Positions 1 through 4,545 of a stretch of DNA of 5,100 nt are shown here, piece by piece. The number at the start of each line of letters is the position of its first letter. Positions within the stretch are counted from its first letter, which is position 1. Origin of the DNA: an uncultured Ktedonobacteraceae bacterium (GTDB lineage Bacteria > Chloroflexota > Ktedonobacteria > Ktedonobacterales > Ktedonobacteraceae); NCBI GenBank assembly GCA_955652655.1, contig CATPCK010000408.1, forward strand, positions 1-5,100, read 5' to 3'. A program made the position numbers and the translations under genes. Below the pieces are notes generated by a model, which worked only from the letters and a program-made list of their open reading frames with translations, did not search any database and was not told where the DNA came from.

Positions 1-256
1 GGTATAGACCAGTTTTTCGGGAGGAACAATCTGCAGGTAGGTGCCGATCAGGGAACTGCCGTCCTCTAACTCGAAGCAGAAGGACCCCGCCTACCCGCGC
101 GTCGAGCGAACGCACGGTCATGCTCATGCCCCTGGGTCTCAACCAGTGCTCCAACGCCCGAGGCGTGATCCAGGCGCGGAACACCCGCTGGCGTGAGGCT
201 GTGAACGTCCGTCGCAGCACGAGGGTGGTGCCATTATGAGGGGCTGGAGGGATCAT
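1..256 (-). pseudogene. AHSA1/SRPBCC-domain protein, N-terminal part, frameshifted and cut by the window edge
   Basis: The gene starts at the ATG at 256..254, ten bases after a GAGGAG ribosome binding site, and begins MIPPAPHNGTTLVLRRTF. The first 57 codons give an AHSA1-like N-terminus: TTLVLRRTF, then RVFRAWITP..LEHW, then LDARVGG. The family pattern then continues in a different frame (84..1) as 28 codons, including SFCFELEDGSSLIGTY and IVPPEKLVYT. Dropping one G from the GGGG run (CCCC at 85-88 on the plus strand) joins the halves into a smooth family match. The unshifted frame also stays open to the window edge but loses all resemblance. AHSA1-like SRPBCC proteins are small cytoplasmic proteins with a helix-grip fold that binds hydrophobic ligands; the ligand here is unknown. 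The gene overlaps the arsR 3' end by 23 bp, a pairing seen often in bacteria. The C-terminus lies outside the window. Whether the shift is a real mutation or a base-call error cannot be told. Confidence 0.78.
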
Positions 257-602
257 CAATATCTTGCTCCTCTTCTTCTGTCGCCAGCAGGTAGGTGTCC
301 AGGGAATCGAATTGGGCTTCCCAGAACTGCCGGTAGTGTTCAAGCCAGGTGGCTGCCTCTTTCAGGGGGCGGGCAGCAAGGCGAAACTGGTGCGTTCGTC
401 CATCCTTGCGGTGCAGGATCAGATCAGCGTGTTCCAGCACCCGTAAATGTTTGGAGATCGCCGGCACAGAGATCGAGAAGGGCCGCGCCAGTTCCGTTCC
501 AGAAGCCTCACCGTGCGTCAGGCGTTCTAAGATGGCCCGGCGTGTGGGGTCAGCAAGCGCCAAAAAGACGGTTGTGAGTTGTTCTGCTGAATCGTTAACC
601 AT
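234..602 (-). CDS. ArsR/SmtB-family winged-helix transcriptional repressor
   Basis: This 122-residue protein, starting MVNDSAEQL, is a one-domain DNA-binding regulator. Residues 12-30 (VFLALADPTRRAILERLTH) are the classic ArsR N-terminal helices. Residues 44-57 (ISVPAISKHLRVLE) form the recognition helix region. Residues 62-75 (ILHRKDGRTHQFRL) are the beta wing. The tail from about 105 is acidic and probably disordered (TEEEEEQDIDDPSSPS). The cysteine metal site of true ArsR/SmtB sensors (ELCVCDL type) is absent and there is no cysteine at all, so metal sensing is unlikely. The subgroup resembles regulators paired with SRPBCC/AHSA1 proteins, as here. I chose the ATG at 602 over an in-frame TTG at 638 because that TTG is the first triplet of the -35 box, and the predicted transcript begins at about 602-603. 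Twelve extra residues would apply if the TTG were used. Confidence 0.9.
   Translation of the reverse strand: MVNDSAEQLTTVFLALADPTRRAILERLTHGEASGTELARPFSISVPAISKHLRVLEHADLILHRKDGRTHQFRLAARPLKEAATWLEHYRQFWEAQFDSLDTYLLATEEEEQDIDDPSSPS
267..272 (-). promoter_or_regulatory. Ribosome binding site of the AHSA1-like gene
   Basis: GAGGAG on the minus strand lies ten bases before the ATG at 256..254, inside the 3' end of arsR. It decides the start: the other ATG, which overlaps the arsR stop (TAATG at 236-232), is in a frame without family resemblance. The motif also encodes part of the arsR acidic tail (EEEEQ), so some of the purine richness may come from coding. Confidence 0.6.
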
Positions 603-610
603 ACCGTTAA
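595..610. promoter_or_regulatory. Candidate operator palindrome at the arsR start
   Basis: TTAAC-N6-GTTAA is a perfect 5-bp dyad with a six-base spacer. It abuts the -10 box and covers the predicted transcription start and the first codons. ArsR-family repressors are homodimers that usually bind short AT-rich inverted repeats over their own promoters, so autorepression is a reasonable inference. The half-sites are short, and chance occurrence cannot be excluded. Confidence 0.4.
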
Positions 611-638
611 GTGTACGACGATCATGAAGCGTTGTCAA
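610..638 (-). promoter_or_regulatory. Sigma-70-type promoter of arsR, probably leaderless
   Basis: On the minus strand, TTGACA (638..633, a perfect -35) is followed by exactly 17 bases and then TACACT (615..610, four of six against TATAAT). Transcription is expected to start about seven bases after the -10 box, at 603-602, which is the A of the ATG start or the base before it. No Shine-Dalgarno sequence precedes this ATG, which fits a leaderless mRNA. Confidence 0.7.
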
Positions 639-639
639 G

Positions 640-792
640 GGCCCGCTTTCCGCGCCGGTTGAATGGACCGGATGCGTGGGGTGTGCGCCTAGCGCAGGAT
701 GGGAAACTCTCCCTGACGTGTAGTCCGCAGGTCGGGACTGACTCGCCTTTCTCCGCGCCTCAGCGGACTTGGGGTCATGCTGTAAATCCCAA
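640..792. other. Intergenic stretch upstream of arsR with a stem-forming repeat
   Basis: No gene is supported here. AGTCCGC (722-728) and GCGGACT (763-769) form a perfect 7-bp inverted repeat around a 34-base interior that itself holds GC-rich self-complementary pieces such as AGTC/GACT. On the minus strand the arsR frame stays open through this stretch, but it has no usable start codon and the translation is not recognisable. The piece could be a structured leader from an upstream start, or a decayed mobile-element end; nothing visible decides between these. Confidence 0.35.
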
Positions 793-900
793 CATTCTGC
801 TGGTGGAATCTGGATACCTATCCTGGTCTCAAAAATTCCTCTCAGAATCTCTGAGAGAACTCATCCATAGAATAATTATGCAATTTCAACCAGCAGAATG
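793..900. repeat. 12-bp perfect inverted repeat around a hairpin
   Basis: CATTCTGCTGGT at 793-804 is perfectly complementary to ACCAGCAGAATG at 889-900, with 84 bases between. Inside that interval, CTCTCAG (839-845) and CTGAGAG (851-857) form a second perfect stem with a five-base loop. The right arm shares its last two bases with the left arm of the next inverted-repeat element (899-1075), so the two structures are directly joined. No coding potential is evident. Confidence 0.6.
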
Positions 901-1075
901 GCTCATGGCCACTCTTGATACTGGTGGCGAAGTCAAAAAGTGGGGAAATATGCCATGAAAACAGGCGATTTCCCTCTTTCAGTGGGGAATATCAACCATC
1001 TTTCGTGCTTGAAAAAGATAGAACATCCTTACGAAAGTCGACTTCGCCACCAGTATCAAGTATGGCCATGAGCCA
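899..1075. mobile_element. MITE-like element with 36-bp terminal inverted repeats
   Basis: The arms 899-934 and 1040-1075 are inverted copies that match at 34 of 36 positions. They begin TGGCTCATGGCCA and end TTGATACTGGTGGCGAAGTC; the two mismatches are adjacent in the middle. The 105-base interior has no credible ORF but carries two near-identical pieces, AGTGGGGAAATAT (939-951) and AGTGGGGAATAT (981-992). Short size, long near-perfect ends and no coding content fit a non-autonomous transposable element whose transposase is elsewhere. I see no clear target-site duplication, so the exact outer edge is uncertain and a non-mobile long palindrome remains possible. Confidence 0.5.
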
Positions 1076-1084
1076 ATTTATCTG

Positions 1085-1216
1085 TCAAATTACAACAAGC
1101 TCCTTGGTCTCGGGCTGATCACTCATTGAAATTCCTCTTGACTCAAAGGCCAGCTCACAGAATCTGCTCGCCTCCTCTGGGGTCAGTTTCCCTTCGTTTT
1201 GCAAGTTAGGAAATGC
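1085..1216 (-). pseudogene. Possible gene remnant or very small unknown protein
   Basis: I do not recognise this segment. The last 43 codons of a minus-strand open frame read like real protein: a segment FPNLQNEGKLTPEEASRF, then CELAFESRGIS, then an end at ELVVI and TGA. It has helical, charged composition with a TPEEA helix cap. The sequence before it (1217-1384) is low-quality translation that runs through a degraded repeat copy, so the frame may be the surviving 3' end of a broken gene. There is no convincing start codon or ribosome binding site. The stop lies ten bases from the right arm of the inverted-repeat element, so an insertion may have contributed to the decay. Confidence 0.25.
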
Positions 1217-1267
1217 TCTCACGTATGATAGAATCCGAATAAAAGCGTGAAATTGTCTCAAGAATAA

Positions 1268-1321
1268 CGAAAAGTAAAGATGACCGCGCAGTCTGAAAAA
1301 GCCCCCACCAAAGGCTCTATA
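1268..1321 (-). repeat. Degraded third copy of the SDSAIFFF-type repeat
   Basis: Read on the minus strand, this piece keeps TTTGGTGG, a CTTT..TC.GA.TGCG core and a T-rich tail in the same order as the two better copies at 1547-1594 and 1627-1675. One reading frame gives SDCAVIF where the others give SDSAIFF. Many substitutions separate it from them, so homology is likely but not certain. Confidence 0.4.
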
Positions 1322-1546
1322 AGAAGAAAGATCACATGAACAATACCCCTGAAATGCCGAACAGTAATGGCAGGGAGAACCCAACAGACGCCTATTTCAT
1401 ACACCCCATCCTCACTGACATAAGATCCCATCTCCATAAATCCCATCATGAAAAGGAATAGAGAAACATGGAAGTAGCATCATTTTCAGAAATCGAAGGC
1501 GTATCGAACTGGCAAACCTGCCCGGCGAATCCAGGGTCTGGCACGC

Positions 1547-1594
1547 GAAAAAAAAGATCGCAGAATCAGAAAGACTTCCACCAAATTCTCTCGC
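1547..1594 (-). repeat. Direct repeat, copy 1 (SDSAIFFF type)
   Basis: A run of eight A (1548-1555) is followed by a 39-bp unit starting GATCGCAGAATCAGAAAGA. It matches the second copy at 35 of 39 positions, including an uninterrupted 19-bp identity. On the minus strand one frame reads LAREFGGSLSDSAIFFF. The repeat lies in non-genic sequence, and the open frame that spans it (1412-1813) looks like chance translation of repeats. Confidence 0.7.
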
Positions 1595-1626
1595 CAGAGA
1601 AAGGCGCCAATGACCCATAATCATCC

Positions 1627-1675
1627 GAAAAAAAAAGATCGCAGAATCAGAAAGAAATCCATCAAAATCTCTCGC
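1627..1675 (-). repeat. Direct repeat, copy 2 (SDSAIFFF type)
   Basis: A run of nine A (1628-1636) is followed by the same 39-bp unit as copy 1, with four substitutions. It begins 80 bp after copy 1. On the minus strand one frame reads SARDFDGFLSDSAIFFF. The A-runs differ by one base, as expected for a homopolymer tract. The 32 bases between the copies are not repeated. Confidence 0.7.
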
Positions 1676-1699
1676 ACTTACACCAAGCATCCAGCTTCT

Positions 1700-1926
1700 A
1701 TATGAACCCCCTTCGGAAGCCCCTTCGTACCCGTAGGGGCGGGGGAAGGGCTGTGCGGGGTGGGGACGCAGCCGCATCCGGGGGATGATGAAGGCAGCGT
1801 CGCCCTCCCCCAACGCCGCTGCCTCGTGTATTGTAGGGGCGACCCTTGCTGTCGCCCTGACGGCCTGTGCACCCTGACGGCTTGCTGATCTCCTGACGGC
1901 CTGCGGTCACCGTGATGGCTGCATGG
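1700..1926. repeat. GC-rich intergenic repeat module with hairpins and degenerate tandem units
   Basis: GC-rich sequence with three stem-loops: GCCCCT/AGGGGC (1719-1724, 1735-1740), AGGCAGCG/CGCTGCCT (1792-1799, 1817-1824) and GGGCGAC/GTCGCCC (1837-1843, 1851-1857). From 1855 it runs into four degenerate tandem units of 16-20 bp, starting at 1855, 1872, 1892 and 1911, with consensus CCTGACGGCYTG. All three minus-strand frames stay open for long stretches, one reading GDSKGRPYNT, but none resembles a known family. I read it as a structured, possibly dispersed intergenic repeat. Dispersed status rests on unverified recollection of similar peptides in Chloroflexota genomes. Confidence 0.5.
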
Positions 1927-1989
1927 GGAGGCTGCTTACGTTCATAACCCTGCTGTGACTCACCGTCGCCCTGTTATCAGCCCCTCCCC
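1925..1989 (-). terminator. Possible structured 3' end of the dnaN-recF transcript
   Basis: Starting three bases after the recF stop, GGGGAGGggCTG pairs with CAGCCTCCCC (ten pairs with a two-base bulge). Inside this, ATAAC pairs with GTTAT (1973-1977 with 1944-1948), around an interior that includes the palindrome GTGAGTCAC. The long stem could stabilise the mRNA 3' end or help stop transcription. No T-run follows, so it is not a standard intrinsic terminator. Confidence 0.3.
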
Positions 1990-1991
1990 TC

Positions 1992-3179
1992 TTACCTCGT
2001 CGCCACCACTACCTGACCTTCCCGTACCTGGTATATATGCGCCTGCCCCAGAATCTCCTCAGGGAAGCTGGACAGGTCAGTAGCCGTCAGGAAAACCTGC
2101 TCATGCCGCATCACCTCTCGCAGCAGGTGCCCTCGTCGCTGTACATCTAGTTCGCTGAACACATCATCCAGCAGCAGCACCGGCTCATCCTCGGTACAGG
2201 CCCGCATATAGGCAAGCTCGGCCAGCTTCGCCGCAAGAGCCGTTGTACGCTGTTGGCCGCGTGACCCATACGTCAGCATATTGACACCGTTCACCATGAA
2301 CTCCAGGTCATCGCGGTGCGGCCCCAACAGGCACACCCCCTGGATCAACTCCCTCTTGCGTACCTCGCGCAGCTGGGCAAGGTACTGTTGTTGGGTCTCC
2401 ACTGGATTCCACGTGGCATCGACCTTGAATGAGGGACGATAGACAACTTGCATGTGCTCGCGCCCACCACTTAGCGTCTCCTGCAGCACAGTGGTCTGCT
2501 GGTTAAGCGCGGAGAGCATACGCTGTCGTTCAAAGATGATCACATTCGCCAGCGTCGTCAGCCTCTCGTCTAGATAATCCAGCAGGCGCGGGTCTTCCCG
2601 GTTATCCCTGATACGTTTAAGCAATGCCGACCGCTGCGTAATGATCTTCCGGTACTGCACCAAGGCCTGGCAGTAGCGTGGCTGTACCTGGCAGAGGGCG
2701 CGGTCAAGAAACCGCCTTCGCTCCTCGGGAGAGCCATCAACCAGGTTCAGGTCAGTCGGCGCGAACAGCACCACCTTCATCTGTCCAATCAGGTCAATCA
2801 CTTTCTTCGGAACGGCATTGATCTTAACGCGTTTGCGCTGGGTGTTGGCCGGCAGCGCAATGCTGCTGTGGGGAGCATCCGCCCCTTCCAGGGCTGGAGG
2901 TGTGGGATCAAAGATCACCATTTCAAGCTCCACGTCATCCTCGCGTCGTTTGACGTGAGCCTTCATATGGGCAATGTGGTCAGGAGCGTACCAGTTTACG
3001 ACTTCGCGATCAGACGTGGCGTGAAAGGAACTACCTGTAGCCAGCATTCCAATGGCTTCGAGCAGGTTCGTTTTACCCTGGGCGTTCTCCCCATGAAACA
3101 GAAAGAGTCCCCGCCCCAGGGAGAGATCAAGGTGCCTGTAGTTGCGGAATTCATTCAGCGAGAGATGAGAAAGATACAT
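1992..3179 (-). CDS. recF: DNA replication and repair protein RecF
   Basis: This 395-residue SMC/ABC-like ATPase acts with RecO and RecR to load RecA at single-strand gaps on SSB-coated DNA. Residues 1-20 carry the RecF N-terminus (MYLSHLSLNEFRNY). Residues 30-37 are the Walker A loop GENAQGKT, followed by NLLEAI. Residues 286-291 are GPHRDD. The ABC signature region YGSRGQQRT is at 304-312. Walker B with the following D-loop, PVLLLDDVFSELD, is at 333-345. The length is slightly above the usual 360-370; a loop at about 93-117 (PTPPALEGADAPHSS) probably explains part of it. I chose the ATG at 3179 because the family N-terminus begins there. The frame stays open upstream to an ATG at 3299, but those 40 extra residues are unlike RecF and no good ribosome binding site serves them. 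The site before 3179 is also weak. It is probably cotranscribed with dnaN. Confidence 0.97.
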   Translation of the reverse strand: MYLSHLSLNEFRNYRHLDLSLGRGLFLFHGENAQGKTNLLEAIGMLATGSSFHATSDREVVNWYAPDHIAHMKAHVKRREDDVELEMVIFDPTPPALEGADAPHSSIALPANTQRKRVKINAVPKKVIDLIGQMKVVLFAPTDLNLVDGSPEERRRFLDRALCQVQPRYCQALVQYRKIITQRSALLKRIRDNREDPRLLDYLDERLTTLANVIIFERQRMLSALNQQTTVLQETLSGGREHMQVVYRPSFKVDATWNPVETQQQYLAQLREVRKRELIQGVCLLGPHRDDLEFMVNGVNMLTYGSRGQQRTTALAAKLAELAYMRACTEDEPVLLLDDVFSELDVQRRGHLLREVMRHEQVFLTATDLSSFPEEILGQAHIYQVREGQVVVATR

Positions 3180-3305
3180 TCTATGTCTCAGGTAGTTCCA
3201 GGTAACCAGGGCATTCGCAGGGGAAGTGGGGTGCGGGTGCCGGCCTTCCTGGCTTGGCATGCCTGGCCTGCTTACCTTGCATACCCGCATTCCCATCAAA
3301 GACTG
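3180..3305 (-). other. dnaN-recF intercistronic region
   Basis: These 126 bases separate the dnaN stop from the preferred recF start. They are open in the recF frame (40 codons, several ATGs), so an extended RecF cannot be excluded. The codons give proline- and histidine-rich, non-family sequence. I see no strong promoter, no terminator and no clear Shine-Dalgarno motif. GGCATGCC (3257-3264) is a short perfect palindrome, and TTCCAGGTAA (3196-3205) recurs exactly in the dnaN leader. Confidence 0.5.
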
Positions 3306-4445
3306 CTAGCGGTTGGTGTGCATCGGCATGATGACATACGTGTAATCAGCATGCCCAATCGGCTTGATCACGCCGGGTTTCGTCGGCGCGTTTACCTCGA
3401 TCGCCACCTCGGGCGTCCCAATCACGGACAGCACATCTGCGAGATACTTAACGTTAAAGATGATTTGCTGCTCAGGTCCGTCAACAGCCGCATTCAGGAT
3501 ACCCTGGTTATCTCCCAGGTCCTCGGTGTTTGCCTCGATAGTGACAACACCTGGCTCCAGCCCGCTGCCATCCCCACCCTCGATCTTGACACGCGTAATG
3601 TTCGAGCTATCGCGCGCGAACAAAGCCGCCGATTTGACGCGCGCGTCAAACGTCTTCGTGTCTACTACCGCGCGCGTCGTATGCTCTTTAGGGATGATCT
3701 GGCGGTAGTTCGGGAAATTCCCCTCGATCAGCCTCGACACAAGATCGACCTGCTCTGTGTGGAAGAGTACCTGGCTGCGATTTGGCGTCACAATCATCTG
3801 CACCGCCTCTTCCGAGGGCAGTATACGTGCTAGTTCTCTCAGCGTGCGGGCAGGAATGAGAATGTCGCCATGTACAGTGTCGTCTCCAGGCAGCGGAGTG
3901 GAACGTACCGCGAGTCGGAAAGCATCCGCGGCTGCGAACGTCACCTGTTCGTTCCCTACCTGCACAAGCACACCCGTAAAGACCGGGCGCGACTCGTCTT
4001 CGGAGGCGGCAATCACCACCTCGGCAATCATCTCTTTAAGCGTGGCCGCGTCCAATATCACTGGCGGCTCTCCACCTTCAGCACTGGGTATCAAGGGGAA
4101 TTCTGAAGCATCCATGCCCTTGATATTCGCGCTGCTCCCCTCGCTCTTGATGTTCATTTTATTCGTATCTTCTGGCACCGTAATATCAACCGCCGACTGC
4201 GGCAAGCTATTGACAAAGTCGGTGAGCAGTTTCGCGGGAACCGTCGTCGATCCTTCCTCGTGGATCTGGCAGTCCACCCAGCAATTGATGCCGATCTCCA
4301 GGTTCGTAGCCGATAGCCTCAGACGATCATTATCGGTAGCTATTAAGATATTGGCGAGGATAGGCAGTGTGCTCCGATTTGAGACAGCGTGGCTTACAAT
4401 CGAAAGCCCACGGCTCAAATCTTGTTGTTTGCATGTAATTTTCAC
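3306..4445 (-). CDS. dnaN: DNA polymerase III subunit beta (sliding clamp)
   Basis: This 379-residue protein is the ring-shaped clamp that tethers DNA polymerase III and other partners to DNA; two subunits, each with three similar domains, close the ring. It begins VKITCKQQDL, read as Met from GTG. Family landmarks follow in order: SHAVSNRSTLPILANILI near 18-35, SRPVFTGVLV at 152-161, AADAFRLAV at 172-180, SRLIEGNFPNYRQIIP at 237-252, ITRVKIE at 283-289, FNVKYLADVL at 330-339, and the C-terminal YVIMPM that forms part of the partner-binding pocket. Length is normal; residues 290-300 (GGDGSGLEPG) look like a small lineage-specific loop. The GTG at 4445 has a GGAGGA nine bases before it. An in-frame TTG at 4505 is rejected because it lies between the -35 and -10 boxes, before the transcript begins. 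recF follows, but dnaA is not adjacent. Confidence 0.98.
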   Translation of the reverse strand: MKITCKQQDLSRGLSIVSHAVSNRSTLPILANILIATDNDRLRLSATNLEIGINCWVDCQIHEEGSTTVPAKLLTDFVNSLPQSAVDITVPEDTNKMNIKSEGSSANIKGMDASEFPLIPSAEGGEPPVILDAATLKEMIAEVVIAASEDESRPVFTGVLVQVGNEQVTFAAADAFRLAVRSTPLPGDDTVHGDILIPARTLRELARILPSEEAVQMIVTPNRSQVLFHTEQVDLVSRLIEGNFPNYRQIIPKEHTTRAVVDTKTFDARVKSAALFARDSSNITRVKIEGGDGSGLEPGVVTIEANTEDLGDNQGILNAAVDGPEQQIIFNVKYLADVLSVIGTPEVAIEVNAPTKPGVIKPIGHADYTYVIMPMHTNR

Positions 4446-4454
4446 AGGCGATCT

Positions 4455-4460
4455 TCCTCC
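4455..4460 (-). promoter_or_regulatory. Ribosome binding site of dnaN
   Basis: GGAGGA on the minus strand lies nine bases before the GTG at 4445..4443. It fixes the start at GTG and excludes the longer TTG reading. Confidence 0.8.
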
Positions 4461-4493
4461 AGGTAGGCCATTGAACAGATGAAATTCCAGGTA

Positions 4494-4522
4494 AGTATAC
4501 AGCAATCCATTAGAGAGAACAA
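4494..4522 (-). promoter_or_regulatory. Promoter of the dnaN-recF operon
   Basis: On the minus strand, TTGTTC (4522..4517) is followed by 17 bases and TATACT (4499..4494), which matches TATAAT at five of six positions. Transcription should start near 4487, leaving a leader of about 42 bases before the dnaN GTG. The -35 box begins only 20 bp after the caiB stop, so the genes are close-packed but dnaN has its own promoter. Confidence 0.65.
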
Positions 4523-4545
4523 GGTTTACCGTACATTTTCGTCAT
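4510..4545 (-). CDS. Possible 11-residue ORF overlapping the caiB stop
   Basis: ATG at 4545..4543 overlaps the caiB TGA as ATGA, the usual arrangement for translational coupling, and GAGGAG lies eight bases before it. It encodes MTKMYGKPCSL and ends in TAA. Coupled translation is possible, but the GAGGAG also encodes the Glu-Glu of the caiB tail, and an ORF this short easily arises by chance. Its end overlaps the dnaN -35 box and the first bases of the spacer. No function is suggested. Confidence 0.15.
   Translation of the reverse strand: MTKMYGKPCSL

Noticed and set aside
833..1138. AAATTCCTCT found at both 833-842 and 1129-1138, suggesting a duplication around the inverted-repeat element
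   Set aside because: The match is only ten bases and the surrounding sequence does not align, so chance is the simpler reading. The copies are also too far from the element ends to be a target duplication.
1547..1675. Spaced repeats considered as a CRISPR array
   Set aside because: Only two good copies exist, they are imperfect and contain long A-runs, and there is no regular spacer series or cas gene.
1412..1813. 133-codon minus-strand open frame
   Set aside because: It is made of repeat modules and low-complexity translation (two SDSAIFFF units, GC-rich hairpins), with no family resemblance and no ribosome binding site.
1698..1910. Overlapping minus-strand open frames in the GC-rich module
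   Set aside because: Several frames are open at once because of base composition and repeats, and none looks like a protein.
1855..1926. Tandem units considered as iterons of a replication origin
   Set aside because: The units vary in length and sequence, there is no DnaA-box set or AT-rich unwinding region beside them, and they match the style of an intergenic repeat.
2868..3833. 321-codon plus-strand open frame across recF and dnaN
   Set aside because: It lies antisense to two certain genes, crosses their junction and has no family features.
3757..4482. 241-codon plus-strand open frame antisense to dnaN
   Set aside because: Its serine-rich translation is the typical shadow of a conserved gene on the other strand.
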